Notes: generated by a model from the letters alone, not told the origin. A DNA stretch of 64,000 bases from Micromonospora inyonensis (GCF_900091415.1 NZ_FMHU01000002.1:3472001-3536000); one strand, 5' to 3'; counted from the first letter of the stretch, positions 9,001-17,916 are shown. A program made the numbers and translations.

Positions 9001-10604
9001 CCCGGCTGCGGGACGCGCTCGGCGTGGCGCTGCCGGTCGGCGTGCCGGAGGCGTACCTCGCGCCGGTCGCCGACCCGCTCGGCGACCTGGTCTCCCGGTA
9101 CGCCCGCACCCACGGCCCGTTCGCCGCGGCGACCTGCGCGGCCCGCTTCGGGCTCGGGGTCGCCGTGGTGGAACAGACGCTGCGCCGGCTCGCCGCGACC
9201 GGGCGGGTGGTCTCCGGGGAGTTCCTACCCCAGAGCGCGGGCACCCAGTGGTGCGACGCGGAGGTGCTGCGCCTGTTGCGCCGCCGGTCGCTGGCCGCGC
9301 TGCGTCGGGAGATCGAGCCGGTGCCGCCCCGCACGCTCGCCACCTTCCTGCCCCGCTGGCAGCAGATCGGCGCGGCGGCCCGGGGCGTCGAGGCGCTCGC
9401 CGCCGCCGTCGAGCAGCTCCAGGGCGTGGCGGTGCCGGCGTCCGCGCTGGAACGGCTGGTGCTGCCGGCCCGGGTGGCCGACTACTCCCCCGCCTTCCTC
9501 GACGAACTGTGCGCCAGCGGTGAGCTGGTCTGGGCCGGGTCGGGGGCGATCTCCGGCGGCGACGGCTGGGTCACCCTGGCGTACGCCGACGCCGCGCCGC
9601 TGCTGCTCCCTGCGCCGGACGAGGCGCTGGCCCTCACCCCGGCACACCAGGCGGTGCTGGACGCGCTGGCCGACGGGCAGGCCCTCTTCTTCCGGTCCCT
9701 CTCCGACCGGGTGGGCTCAGGCGACGACGCGGTACTCACCGCCGTGCTGTGGGACCTGGTCTGGGCCGGGCACCTCACCAACGACACGCTCGCCCCACTG
9801 CGCGCCTCGCTCGGCGGAGGCGGGGCGCACCGGGCCCGACCCGCCGCCCCGCGCACCCGCTACCGCCGCCCCGGTCGGATGGCACTACCCGCCCGCAGCG
9901 GTCCCCCGACGGTGGCCGGACGCTGGTCCCGGCTGCCCGAGCGGGACACCGACCCGACCCGGCGGGCCGCCGCCCTGGCCGATCTGCTGCTGGAACGGCA
10001 CGGGGTGCTCACCCGGGGCGCGGTCGTCGCCGAGCAGGTCACCGGCGGTTTCAGCGCGGTCTACCCGGTGCTGTCCGGGCTGGAGGAACGGGGGGCGGCC
10101 CGACGCGGGTACTTCGTCGAGGGGTTGGGGGCGGCGCAGTTCGCGGTGCCCGGCGCGGTGGACCGTCTCCGTGCCCTCGCCGACACCGCCGACGGGACGC
10201 GGACGCGCGGCGGGGCACCCCTGGTGCTGGCGGCGACCGACCCGGCCAACCCGTACGGGGCGGCGCTGCCCTGGCCGGAGCGGGTGGTCGACTCCGGCGA
10301 CGGCACCGCCCCCGCCACCGGCCACCGGGCCGCCCGCAAGGCCGGTGCCCTGGTCGTGCTGGTCGACGGGGAGCTGGTGCTCTACGTCGAACGCGGCGGG
10401 CGGACGATCCTGTCGTTCAGCGCCGAGGCAGAGGCGCTCACCGGCGCGGCCAAGGCGTTGGCCGACGCGGTGCACTCCGGCGCGCTCGGCGCGATCTCGG
10501 TGGAACGCGCGGACGGGGAGGCGGTGCACGTCTCCCCGCTGCGCGACGCGCTGACCACCGCCGGCTTCCGGGCCACGCCCCGGGGCCTGCGCCTGCGCGG
10601 CTGA
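6072..10604 (+). CDS. lhr: large ATP-dependent helicase, Lhr family
   Basis: About 1510-residue superfamily 2 helicase of the Lhr (large helicase-related) group, proposed to act in DNA repair on single-stranded DNA and RNA:DNA hybrids. Visible motifs: Walker A APTGSGKT near residue 44, motif II DEVH near 168, SATV (motif III), TSSLELGIDMG and QRVGRAGHQVG (motifs V/VI). These are followed by a winged-helix/Lhr-core region and a long C-terminal extension, as in the full-length Lhr class. Alternative starts are ATG 6063 and TTG 6042; GTG 6072 is preferred because a CAGGAT hexamer sits 7 nt upstream. It ends 15 bp before a convergent lipoprotein gene. Confidence 0.93.
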   Translation: MTEMLAEFGAPTREWFTAAFAAPTPAQAGAWRAVAAGRHALVVAPTGSGKTLAAFLWSLDRLAREPVPDDRRRRCRVLYVSPLKALAVDVERNLRTPLAGIRQAATRLGVAPPDVTVGMRTGDTPADERRAFARTPPDVLITTPESLFLLLTSAARDSLRGVETVILDEVHAVAGTKRGAHLALSLERLDELLPRPAQRIGLSATVRPIDACARFLGGSRPVDVVQPPSAKTIELSVQVPVADMARLDEVEPSEDDLGGPGPRRASIWPAVEERVLALVRTHRSTIVFTNSRRSAERLCARLNELAADPPPEPASPRPPAEIVAQSGTADGAAPVIARAHHGSVSREERKHIEEALKSGQLPCVVATSSLELGIDMGAVDLVVQIEAPPSVAAGLQRVGRAGHQVGAVSRGVVFPKHRGDLLSCAVVADRMAAGAIEELHHPRNPLDVLAQQIVAMVALEPWRVDELAAVVRRAAPFAELPDSALHAVLDMLSGRYPSTAFAELRPRLVWDRATDVLTGRQGAQRLAVTSGGTIPDRGLFGVFLAGAERAARVGELDEEMVYESRVGDVFLLGSSSWRIEEITPDRVLVSPAPGQAARMPFWKGDQAGRPVELGRAIGARVRALLRQDDESALATLRAGGLDDWAAGNLMAYLREQQAATRSLPDDRTVVVERFRDELGDWRLAVHSVLGARVNGPWALAIGRRLAERYGVDAQVMPADDGIVVRLPDTADAPPGADVVAFDPDEITQLVEESVGTSALFAARFRECAARSLLLPRRDPRRRQPLWQQRQRAAQLLDVAREYGDFPVTLEAARECLQDVFDLPALTTLMRELATRRVRLVEVETSPPSPFARSLLFGYVGAFLYEGDAPLAERRAAALALDSGLLGELLGRVDLRELLDPTVLAETDRQLRWLTEQRRPRDAEDVVELLRVLGDLTDAELAERGVPADWPTGLAAARRVLRLRIAGQERWVGVEDAARLRDALGVALPVGVPEAYLAPVADPLGDLVSRYARTHGPFAAATCAARFGLGVAVVEQTLRRLAATGRVVSGEFLPQSAGTQWCDAEVLRLLRRRSLAALRREIEPVPPRTLATFLPRWQQIGAAARGVEALAAAVEQLQGVAVPASALERLVLPARVADYSPAFLDELCASGELVWAGSGAISGGDGWVTLAYADAAPLLLPAPDEALALTPAHQAVLDALADGQALFFRSLSDRVGSGDDAVLTAVLWDLVWAGHLTNDTLAPLRASLGGGGAHRARPAAPRTRYRRPGRMALPARSGPPTVAGRWSRLPERDTDPTRRAAALADLLLERHGVLTRGAVVAEQVTGGFSAVYPVLSGLEERGAARRGYFVEGLGAAQFAVPGAVDRLRALADTADGTRTRGGAPLVLAATDPANPYGAALPWPERVVDSGDGTAPATGHRAARKAGALVVLVDGELVLYVERGGRTILSFSAEAEALTGAAKALADAVHSGALGAISVERADGEAVHVSPLRDALTTAGFRATPRGLRLRG

Positions 10605-10619
10605 CGCACCGGCCGAGGC

Positions 10620-11210
10620 TCAGCCCAGGTCGGCGAGGACGGCCTCGTAGCGCCTGCGCTGCTCGGTGCTGGTGGTGGTGCCCAGGTAGCTGAGCACGAC
10701 GGTGCCCTTCCGGTACGCGTCGGCGCCCCACATGTCGGCCCGGTTCACCGCGTTCGCCTCGTCGGGGAAGACGTACACCGAGACGGTGTCGGTGACGAGC
10801 AGCTCGGCGCAGCCCAGCCCAGCGCCGTTCGGTCCGCAGTCGACCGAGCGGTCCCGGACGCCGGACACCGGCAGTTTCGCGGCCCGGAACGCGTCCATCA
10901 CCTGCCGGGCACCGGGCGCACCGGCCGAGCGGGTCGGCATGACGAACTGCGGGGTGCGGGACGGGCGCGCTTCGCTGGTCACCGGCGGGGTGGGCCGTCC
11001 GGTCCGGGGTGGGCCGCTCGGGGTGGCACCCGGGCTCGGCGTCACGGAGGGGGCAGCCGGCGGGGTGCTCTCCGCCGGAGTGGCCCACACGGGCGCGCTG
11101 GCCGAGGGGGCACTGTCGGCACGGTCGTCGGTGTCGTCACCGCAGCCGGCGAGGGCGGTGGCGAGCACGAGCAGGGCGGCGACGGTCAGGGTACGGGGTG
11201 CGGAGGTCAC
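10620..11210 (-). CDS. secreted lipoprotein of unknown function
   Basis: 196 residues. The N-terminus is a lipoprotein signal (LTVAALLVLATALAGC, lipobox LAGC with Cys near residue 23), followed by a Ser/Pro/Thr-rich low-complexity linker of about 60 residues. The C-terminal globular part carries KLPVSGVRDRSVDCGPNGAG and a DTVSVYVFPDEANAVNRADM segment. It should be anchored to the outer face of the membrane. The C-terminal part has two Cys (CGPN and LGCAELL) that could pair. No enzymatic motif was recognised. Confidence 0.8.
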   Translation of the reverse strand: MTSAPRTLTVAALLVLATALAGCGDDTDDRADSAPSASAPVWATPAESTPPAAPSVTPSPGATPSGPPRTGRPTPPVTSEARPSRTPQFVMPTRSAGAPGARQVMDAFRAAKLPVSGVRDRSVDCGPNGAGLGCAELLVTDTVSVYVFPDEANAVNRADMWGADAYRKGTVVLSYLGTTTSTEQRRRYEAVLADLG

Positions 11211-11385
11211 CCCTCGTAGTCTGCCGAACCGTCCGCGCCCACGGGAGGGCCGGTCGGTCGGCGACCGGCCACCGCCCGCCCCGGTCGACGCCCGGCATCC
11301 GCCGACGGCCGGCGTGACGGGTGGTCGGGCCGGGTGCGACCGGGGTCGAGGGCAGCCGGGGCGACGACGACCCGACGTGACGACC

Positions 11386-11397
11386 TAGGGTGGGTCC
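11386..11397 (+). promoter_or_regulatory. leaderless-type promoter of SAM hydrolase gene
   Basis: TAGGGT at 11386-11391 followed by 6 nt and the ATG at 11398. There is no purine-rich ribosome-binding site between, so the transcript probably begins at or next to the start codon. Confidence 0.6.
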
Positions 11398-12183
11398 ATG
11401 GGGTTCGGATGGGTGTCGTTGACCACGGACTACGGGCTCTCGGACGGGTTCGTCGCGGCCTGCCACGGCGTCATCGCCCGCCTGGCGCCGCAGGTACGCG
11501 TGATCGACGTGACCCACCTGGTGCCCCCGACCGACGTACGGCACGGGGCGGCGGTGCTCGCCCAGACCGTGCCGTTTTTGCCGGCCGGGGTGCACGTCGC
11601 GGTGGTCGACCCGGGCGTCGGCACCAGCCGGCGGGGGATCGCCGTCGAGGCTCCCGGTGGGCTGCTGGTCGGGCCGGACAACGGGCTGCTGGTGCCGGCC
11701 GCCGAGGCGTTGGGCGGCGTCCGCGCGGCGGTCGAGCTGACGAACCCACGGTGGCTGGCCCCGGAGGTGTCCCGCACCTTCCACGGACGGGACGTCTTCG
11801 CCCCGGTCGCCGCCCGGCTGGCCACCGGGGCGTCCCTGGCCGAGGCGGGCCCCGCGCTCGACCCGGCCGACCTGGTCCGACTGCCGGAGCCGGTGCTGGA
11901 GGTGACCCCGACGGGTTTCACCGCCGAGGTGCTCACCGTCGACCACTTCGGCAACGTCCAGCTCGCCGCACCCCCGTCGGTCCTGGCCGACCGCCCGCCG
12001 ACGCTCCGGGTGGGCGGGCACGAGGCGGTGCACGGGCGGACCTTCGGCGACGCGCCCCCGGGCCAAATCGTGATCTACGTCGACTCCGCCGACCGGGTCG
12101 CGGTGGCGGTGAACGGGGGCCGGGCAGCGGACCGCCTGGGGGTACGACCAGGCGATCCGGTACCGGTCCGGCATCCGGACTGA
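11398..12183 (+). CDS. S-adenosyl-L-methionine hydrolase (hydroxide adenosyltransferase, DUF62)
   Basis: 261-residue member of the DUF62/SAM hydroxide adenosyltransferase family, related to fluorinases and chlorinases, which splits S-adenosylmethionine into adenosine and methionine with water. Seen: the N-terminal SLTTDYGLSDGFVAACHG, DVTHLVPPTDVRHGA, VVDPGVGTSRRG, and FHGRDVFAPVAA, the conserved family blocks. Nothing near it suggests halometabolite biosynthesis, so the housekeeping hydrolase role is more likely than halogenation. The start is fixed by a TAGGGT hexamer 6 nt upstream. Cytosolic, no signal peptide. Confidence 0.9.
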   Translation: MGFGWVSLTTDYGLSDGFVAACHGVIARLAPQVRVIDVTHLVPPTDVRHGAAVLAQTVPFLPAGVHVAVVDPGVGTSRRGIAVEAPGGLLVGPDNGLLVPAAEALGGVRAAVELTNPRWLAPEVSRTFHGRDVFAPVAARLATGASLAEAGPALDPADLVRLPEPVLEVTPTGFTAEVLTVDHFGNVQLAAPPSVLADRPPTLRVGGHEAVHGRTFGDAPPGQIVIYVDSADRVAVAVNGGRAADRLGVRPGDPVPVRHPD

Positions 12184-12231
12184 GCCGGTCCCCGCCTGCG
12201 CCGGTATCACCTACTGTGGAATGCTCGAAGG

Positions 12232-12474
12232 GTGGGCGAGCAGTGGGTTCCAACGACCTGTCCCTGCTGCGGTTACCGGACCGGTGGGGGCACCTGTCCG
12301 GTCTGCTTCTGGACAGACGACGGCCAGGGCGACACGGACGCCGACGTGGTCCGGGGCGGCCCCAACGGCGACCTGAGCCTGTCCCACGCGCGGCTCAACT
12401 TCGCCATCTACGGCGCGAGCCACCCCCGCTACCAGGAGATGGTCCGCCCACCCCGTCCGGACGAGCAGCCCTGA
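12232..12474 (+). CDS. CPCC-family cysteine-rich small protein
   Basis: 80-residue protein opening with TTCPCCGYRTGGGTCPVCFW: two CPxC pairs that should bind one metal ion, probably zinc. It continues with DDGQGDTDADVVRGGPNG and LSLSHARLNF, the pattern of the Cys_rich_CPCC domain (PF14206), whose function is not known. The start is GTG 12232, immediately after GAAGG; a TACTGT -10-like hexamer at 12212-12217 would give a very short leader. It stands alone between the SAM hydrolase and nei genes. Confidence 0.82.
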   Translation: MGEQWVPTTCPCCGYRTGGGTCPVCFWTDDGQGDTDADVVRGGPNGDLSLSHARLNFAIYGASHPRYQEMVRPPRPDEQP

Positions 12475-12593
12475 CGTCCGCACCGCCTGCCCCGGAGCCG
12501 GAGGTCCGGCCGCAGCCCGGATGACCGCGCCGGGCCCGCACGACCACGCCCCGCACCCGGCCCGCTCCCCGTGCCCGGCCCGGTACGGCGAGG

Positions 12594-12605
12594 CAGGATG
12601 GACGG
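12594..12605 (+). promoter_or_regulatory. leaderless-type promoter of nei
   Basis: CAGGAT at 12594-12599, then 6 nt, then the GTG at 12606 that encodes the mandatory PEGDT N-terminus. Because the start is fixed by the catalytic Pro2, this is a well-anchored example of the hexamer-to-start spacing. Confidence 0.55.
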
Positions 12606-13448
12606 GTGCCCGAAGGTGACACCGTCTGGAACACCGCCCGCGTGCTGGACCGCGCGCTGGCGGGTCGCCGGCTGACCGGGTCCGACTTCCGGGTGCCGCA
12701 GCTCGCCACCACCGATCTCACCGGCGCGACGGTGCACGGCTGCGTCAGCCGGGGCAAGCACCTGCTGCTCCGGCTGACGTCACCGCCCGCCGAGTCCCCT
12801 GCCGGCGACCGGGACGGAGCCTGGACGCTGCACTCGCACCTGCGGATGGACGGGGCCTGGCGGGCGTACGCGCCGGGCGAACGGTGGACGGGGCGCCCGG
12901 CGCACCTGATCCGGGTGGTGCTGCGTACGGCCGACGCGGTCGCCGTCGGCTACCACCTGCACGAGGTCGCCCTGGTGCCGACCGCCGAGGAGGACGCGCT
13001 CGTCGGTCACCTCGGCCCCGACCTGCTCGGCCCGGACTGGGACGCGGCCGAGGCGGTCCGCCGGCTGGCGGCCGGCCCGACGGTCCCCGTCGGCGAGGCC
13101 CTGCTCGACCAGCGCAACCTCGCCGGGGTGGGCAACCTCTACAAGTGCGAGCTGCTCTTCCTGCGCGGTGTCTCCCCGTGGACACCCGTCGGCGAGGTGC
13201 CGGACCTGCCCGGTCTGGTCGGCCTCGCCCAGCGACTGCTCGCCGCCAACCGGGGCCGGTGGACGCAGAGCAGCACCGGTTCGTTGCGCCGGGGCGAGAC
13301 CAGCTACGTCTACGGCCGCCGCGCCCAGCCGTGCCGGCGCTGTGGCACCGCCGTCCGCAAGCGCGACCTGGGGAACCGGGTCACCTACTGGTGCCCCACC
13401 TGCCAGCCGGAACGTTCCGGCGGCACCCAGATTGACACGATTGGGTAA
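12606..13448 (+). CDS. nei: endonuclease VIII-type DNA glycosylase/AP lyase
   Basis: 280-residue Fpg/Nei glycosylase that removes oxidised bases and cleaves abasic sites. The N-terminus is PEGDTV after the initiator, giving catalytic Pro2 and Glu3. Other blocks are SRGKHLLLRL (conserved Lys), HSHLRMDGAWRAY, LLDQRNLAGVGNLYKCE (helix-two-turn-helix) and a C-terminal zinc finger with Cys near 243, 246, 263 and 266. PEGDT rather than PELPE, and the overall pattern, match mycobacterial Nei2 (Rv3297-like) rather than Fpg. No neighbouring repair operon apart from lhr upstream. Confidence 0.92.
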   Translation: MPEGDTVWNTARVLDRALAGRRLTGSDFRVPQLATTDLTGATVHGCVSRGKHLLLRLTSPPAESPAGDRDGAWTLHSHLRMDGAWRAYAPGERWTGRPAHLIRVVLRTADAVAVGYHLHEVALVPTAEEDALVGHLGPDLLGPDWDAAEAVRRLAAGPTVPVGEALLDQRNLAGVGNLYKCELLFLRGVSPWTPVGEVPDLPGLVGLAQRLLAANRGRWTQSSTGSLRRGETSYVYGRRAQPCRRCGTAVRKRDLGNRVTYWCPTCQPERSGGTQIDTIG

Positions 13449-13575
13449 TTCCCCGGCCCGGGGCGACTGTCGCATGCTGCGTCTACGCGCTCACCCACCG
13501 TCAGCGCGGCGCCACGGGTACGACCTCCACCACACCGGGGTGGCGGTCGTCGTACCCCCGTCCCCGGGGGACACC

Positions 13576-16500
13576 ATGGCCATCTTCCGCAGACTCCGCC
13601 CCGCCCGGACGGTTCCGGTGGCCCGGGGCACCGCCGACCCGCCCACGCCCGACCGGGCGACCCCGCCGACGGGCACAGCCGGCACGGTGCCCGCGCCGGG
13701 CACCGGGACGAACCCACCCGCCGTCCTGGACCCGGAGGCCGTCCCGCGATGTTTCGGCCCGGAGCCGAACGTCGCCACCAGCCCCCGCCCCCGGATCGAC
13801 GGCACCGGCCGGGTGGTGCCGGGCACCGGCCTGCGCAAGTTCGTCGACCCGCTGCCCCGGCCGGGCCCCGGGCAGGCCGACGCGCTGGGCGGCTACCTAC
13901 CGGTGGCCGTGCCCGACACGATCAGCTACCCGGGCTGCGACTACTACGAGATCGGCCTCCAGGAGTACCGTCAACGCCTGCACCGGGACCTGCCGCCGAC
14001 CCGGCTGCGCGGGTACCGCCAGCTCAACCTCGGCACCGACCGGCACGGGCACAACACGGTCGGCCCGCCCGCGCGGGCGTACCACCTGGGGCCGATGATC
14101 GTGGCGCGCCGCGACCGGCCGGTCCGGGTCAAGTTCATCAACCAGCTGCCCACCGGGCGTGCCGGGGAGCTGTTCCTACCGGTCGACGCGACCCTGCCGG
14201 GAGCCGGGAGCGGACCGCTGGACGGGCCGGCACCGTACCCGCAGAACCGGGCGGTGCTCCGCCTCCAGGGAGCCCGGACCGCCTGGATCAGTGCCGGCAA
14301 CCCCACCCAGTGGGTCACGCCGGCCGCCGAGATCACCCCGTATCCGACCGGACCCGGGCTGACCCCCGTGCCGGACATGCCGCCGCCCGGCCCGGGAGCC
14401 ACCACCCTGTACTACCCGAACGACCAGAGCGGCCGGCTGATGTGGTTCCACGACAACACCCTCGGCCTGTCCCGGCTCACCACCTACTCCGGGCAGCTCG
14501 CCCCGTACCTGCTCGTCGACCCGGCCGAGGAGCGGCTGGTCGCCGACGGCGTCCTCCCGGCCGACCAGGTCCCGCTGGTGATCACCGACCGGACCTTCGT
14601 CCCGGACGACGCGCAACTCGCCGCCGAGGACCCGACCTGGGACCGGGACCGCTGGGGAGCCTGTGGCAGCCTCTGGTACCCGCACGTCTACCAGCCCCGG
14701 CAGAACCCGTTCCGCCCCGACGGACGGAACCCGACCGGCCGCTGGGACTACGGCCCGTGGTGCCGGCACCCGGAGAGCGCGGCCGTGCGACACGGGCCGA
14801 CACCGAATCCGTACCACGACCCGGTCGACGCGCCCGACCAGCCGCCGCTGGCCCCGGGCGTGCCGCACCCGTCGGCCGTTCCCCAGGTGTACGGGGACAC
14901 CCCGCTGGTCAACGGCGTCGCCTACCCGTACCTGACGGTCGAACCCCGGGCCTACCGGTTCCGGATCCTCAACGCCTGTCCGGACCGGAGCCTCAACCTC
15001 CAGCTCTACCGGGCCCGCTCGGACCAGCCGATGTGGGACGACGACGGCAACCTCACCGACGCCGGGGCGGGCGAGGTGCCCATGGTCGAGGCGGTCCGCA
15101 CTCCCGGCCACCCGGCGTACTGGCCGACCGACGGGCGGGACGGCGGCGTGCCCGATCCCCGGGCGGCCGGTCCGGAGATCGTCCGGCTCGGCAACGAGTG
15201 CGGCCTGCTGCCCGCCCCGGTGGTGCTGGCCAACCGTCCGGTCGGTTACCGGTACGACCGGCTCGACCCGGGGGTGCTCAACGTCGACGGGCACACCCTG
15301 CTGCTCACCCCGGGCGAGCGGGCCGACGTGGTCGTCGACTTCGCCGCCGTGGCCCCGGGCAGCACCCTGATCCTGTACAACGACTGCCCGGCCCCGCTCC
15401 CCGGCGGCGACCCCCGGTACGACCACCACGCCACCTCGCCCGGCGCGGTGCCCGGGTACGGCCCGGACACCCGTACCCTGCTCCAGTTCCGGGTGGCGGG
15501 CACGCCGGCCGACCGGTACGACGTGGACCGGCTGCGGGAACATCTGCCCGTCGCGTACGCGGCCAGCCAGGCGCCACCGATCGTGCCGCAGCCGGCGTAC
15601 GACCGGGCCTTCGGCACCCGGACCGAGCAGGACACGGCCGTCCCCGTGCACGCCACCTCGGTCAGTTTCACCCCGGCCGGCGCGACCGGCCCGGTCACCC
15701 TGCCGGTGGTCGACCGGGCGGTCCAGCAGGTCTTCGAGCCGGAGCACGGCCGGCTGACCGGTCGGCTCGCCGCCCCGCTCCCCGGCACCGGGAGGACCGA
15801 CGGCGACCCGGTGGCCCGCGAACCGGAGGACCCGCCCACCGAGATCCTGTACGCCACCGACCCGGCCGTGCCGGTCGGATCACCCGCCGACGGCACCCAG
15901 CTCTGGCGGATCCGGGGCGAGGGACGGCTGACCCAGCCGCTGCACCTCGGCGGCGGCGACGTGCAACTGGTCAACCGGGTGGCCCGGGACGGCACGGTCC
16001 GCCCTCCGGCGGCGGACGAACGGGGCTGGAAGGAGACCGTCCGCGTCGACCCCCGGGAGGACGTGGTGGTCGCCGTGCGGCCCGTCCCGCCCGGCCTGCC
16101 GTTCACCGTCGGCGACTGTGTCCGTCCCCTCGACCCGACCGACGGCGACGCCCGCCCGGTCGACCTGGGTTGGGAGTACCGCTGGCACAGCCAGCTCGCC
16201 GCCCATCGGGACCAGGGTATGGACCGTCCGTTGGTGGTGCGGGTCTCCCCCCGGGCGCCCACCGGACTGACCGCCACCCCGGTCCCGGGCTCGGCCATCG
16301 CCCTGCCCGCGATCGCGCTGGCCTGGACCGGCCACGGCGACCGGCCGCCGGCCACCCGGCACCGGCTGGAACGGGCGACCGACATCGCCTTCGCCGGCCC
16401 GGTCACCGTGCTGGCCGTGGCCGCCGCCGCGACCCGGTACGTCGACGCCACCGTCACCCCGGGCGTGACCTACCACTACCGGATCCGGGCGGAGAACGCG

Positions 16501-17121
16501 ACGGCCTGTTCGACCTGGTCGAACAGCGTCCTCGCGACGGTCCGGCTGGCCGCGCCGACCGGCCTGAGCGCGGTGGTCGCCGCCGCCGCGCCGTTGCGGG
16601 TCGCGGTGCGGTGGACCAACCGGTCCTTCGCCACCGGCGTCGACGTGCAGCGGGCCACCAACCCGACCTTCACCAGCGGCCCCGTCACCACGGCGGTCGG
16701 GGTGACCGACCAGCACCTGGACCCGAGGGTCGCCCCGGAGACCACCTACTACTACCGGGCCCGCACCACCTACCTGGGTGCCGTCTCGCCCTGGTCCACG
16801 GTCGGCGTGGTGACCACCCCACCCGTGCCCAGGACCCCGACCGCGGTGATCGCCACGGCCTGTACGGCAGGCCCGGAGAGTGCCACGGTGATCCTCCGCT
16901 GGACCTCCGGCACGGCCACCGGGGCGGGCTGCGGGTTCGTCGTCGAACGTGCCGCCGACGCGGCCTTCTCCCGGGAGCTGACCGCCTTCACCGTCTCCGG
17001 ACGCGGTTTCACCAACACCGGGCTACGGCGCGGGGTCTCCTACTGGTACCGGGTACGCGCGTTCAACGTGGTCGGTAGCTCGGCGTTCACCGCGCCGGTG
17101 CCGGTGACCACACCGGGTTGA
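13576..17121 (+). CDS. multicopper-oxidase-like protein lacking copper ligands, with three FN3 domains
   Basis: 1181 residues. Residues about 200-890 follow the cupredoxin architecture of large multicopper oxidases (YYPNDQSGRLMWFHDN, PYLTVEPRAYRFRILNAC, LLLTPGERADVVVDF), but the copper motifs are degenerate. The HxHGG-type site reads RLQGA (229-233). WYHDH reads WFHDN (290-294). HPxHLH reads QPLHLGG (787-793). HCHxxxHxxxxM reads HSQLAAHRDQGM (871-882), so the type-1 Cys and several His are gone. Three fibronectin-III domains follow (about 894-1181). No signal peptide is visible; the first 60 residues are basic then Pro/Thr-rich. It is probably structural or binding rather than an oxidase. ATG 13576 follows a GGGGGA ribosome-binding site. 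Confidence 0.82.
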   Translation: MAIFRRLRPARTVPVARGTADPPTPDRATPPTGTAGTVPAPGTGTNPPAVLDPEAVPRCFGPEPNVATSPRPRIDGTGRVVPGTGLRKFVDPLPRPGPGQADALGGYLPVAVPDTISYPGCDYYEIGLQEYRQRLHRDLPPTRLRGYRQLNLGTDRHGHNTVGPPARAYHLGPMIVARRDRPVRVKFINQLPTGRAGELFLPVDATLPGAGSGPLDGPAPYPQNRAVLRLQGARTAWISAGNPTQWVTPAAEITPYPTGPGLTPVPDMPPPGPGATTLYYPNDQSGRLMWFHDNTLGLSRLTTYSGQLAPYLLVDPAEERLVADGVLPADQVPLVITDRTFVPDDAQLAAEDPTWDRDRWGACGSLWYPHVYQPRQNPFRPDGRNPTGRWDYGPWCRHPESAAVRHGPTPNPYHDPVDAPDQPPLAPGVPHPSAVPQVYGDTPLVNGVAYPYLTVEPRAYRFRILNACPDRSLNLQLYRARSDQPMWDDDGNLTDAGAGEVPMVEAVRTPGHPAYWPTDGRDGGVPDPRAAGPEIVRLGNECGLLPAPVVLANRPVGYRYDRLDPGVLNVDGHTLLLTPGERADVVVDFAAVAPGSTLILYNDCPAPLPGGDPRYDHHATSPGAVPGYGPDTRTLLQFRVAGTPADRYDVDRLREHLPVAYAASQAPPIVPQPAYDRAFGTRTEQDTAVPVHATSVSFTPAGATGPVTLPVVDRAVQQVFEPEHGRLTGRLAAPLPGTGRTDGDPVAREPEDPPTEILYATDPAVPVGSPADGTQLWRIRGEGRLTQPLHLGGGDVQLVNRVARDGTVRPPAADERGWKETVRVDPREDVVVAVRPVPPGLPFTVGDCVRPLDPTDGDARPVDLGWEYRWHSQLAAHRDQGMDRPLVVRVSPRAPTGLTATPVPGSAIALPAIALAWTGHGDRPPATRHRLERATDIAFAGPVTVLAVAAAATRYVDATVTPGVTYHYRIRAENATACSTWSNSVLATVRLAAPTGLSAVVAAAAPLRVAVRWTNRSFATGVDVQRATNPTFTSGPVTTAVGVTDQHLDPRVAPETTYYYRARTTYLGAVSPWSTVGVVTTPPVPRTPTAVIATACTAGPESATVILRWTSGTATGAGCGFVVERAADAAFSRELTAFTVSGRGFTNTGLRRGVSYWYRVRAFNVVGSSAFTAPVPVTTPG

Positions 17122-17130
17122 GCCGGTCGG

Positions 17131-17916
17131 CTAGTGGCTCGGTGCCCGTCGCGGGTCGCCGACCGCGCGCAGTTCCGCCAGGGCCGAGGCCACCCCATGC
17201 AGCAGGTCGGTCGCCTCGGTCAGCCGGGAGGCGGCCGGATGGGTGCCGGTGGGACGGGCGTCCTCGGCGACGTAACCGGCCGCCGCGACGACGAGCTGCT
17301 CGTACGCGGCCACCCCCTCGTGCAGCTGCCCCACCAGCACCCGGTGGGTCTCGGCCAGCGACTCGCCGGCCGGTGCCGGCGCGAGTCGCATCGCCCGTTC
17401 CACGTTCGCCACCCGCTCGGCGAGATCCCGCAGGGAACGGTCGGCCGCCGCCGCTTCGAGCACCGCCGGGTCGGCCAGCCCGGTGAGCCGGCCGGCCATT
17501 CCCGCGAGGGTCAACGCGGCCCGGTCGAGGCGGGCCCACGGCTCGGCCGCGGCGGTGCCGCGCAGCGCCATCCGGGCGCGGGCCCGACGCACCTCGGCGA
17601 GCACGTTCGGGCCGGCCGGGAGGCGTTCCACGGCGGCGACCAGCCGGGCCCGGGAACGGGCGGCGGCCTCGGTCGGGTCCAGCGGGGGCGGGGCCGGCCG
17701 TGCCGCGTGCGCCCGCAGGTCGACCCAGCGCCAGGCGGCCAGCATCAGGGCGCTGCCCGCCGCGCCGGCCCAGGCCGCGTCAGGCAGGCCGAGGCCGGCG
17801 TACGGGGTGAGGACCGCCGCCGCGCCGCCGAGCCCACCGGCGGTGACGCTCCACCGTCGGGCGGACCGGCGCAACCGGTGCAGCCGCCGGAAGTATCGCG
17901 CTCGCTCGTCTGCCAC
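17131..17916 (-). CDS. PspM-like membrane partner of PspA
   Basis: 261 residues with a basic N-terminus, two adjacent hydrophobic segments (roughly 24-45 and 48-63), then a long soluble Ala/Arg/Leu-rich helical region. It lies 23 bp downstream of pspA in the order clgR-pspA-this gene, the arrangement of mycobacterial clgR-pspA-pspM (Rv2745c-Rv2743c), where the membrane protein binds PspA during envelope stress. Assignment rests mainly on context and topology; sequence identity could not be measured. It converges with the multicopper-oxidase-like gene, leaving only 9 bp between the stops. Confidence 0.68.
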   Translation of the reverse strand: MADERARYFRRLHRLRRSARRWSVTAGGLGGAAAVLTPYAGLGLPDAAWAGAAGSALMLAAWRWVDLRAHAARPAPPPLDPTEAAARSRARLVAAVERLPAGPNVLAEVRRARARMALRGTAAAEPWARLDRAALTLAGMAGRLTGLADPAVLEAAAADRSLRDLAERVANVERAMRLAPAPAGESLAETHRVLVGQLHEGVAAYEQLVVAAAGYVAEDARPTGTHPAASRLTEATDLLHGVASALAELRAVGDPRRAPSH

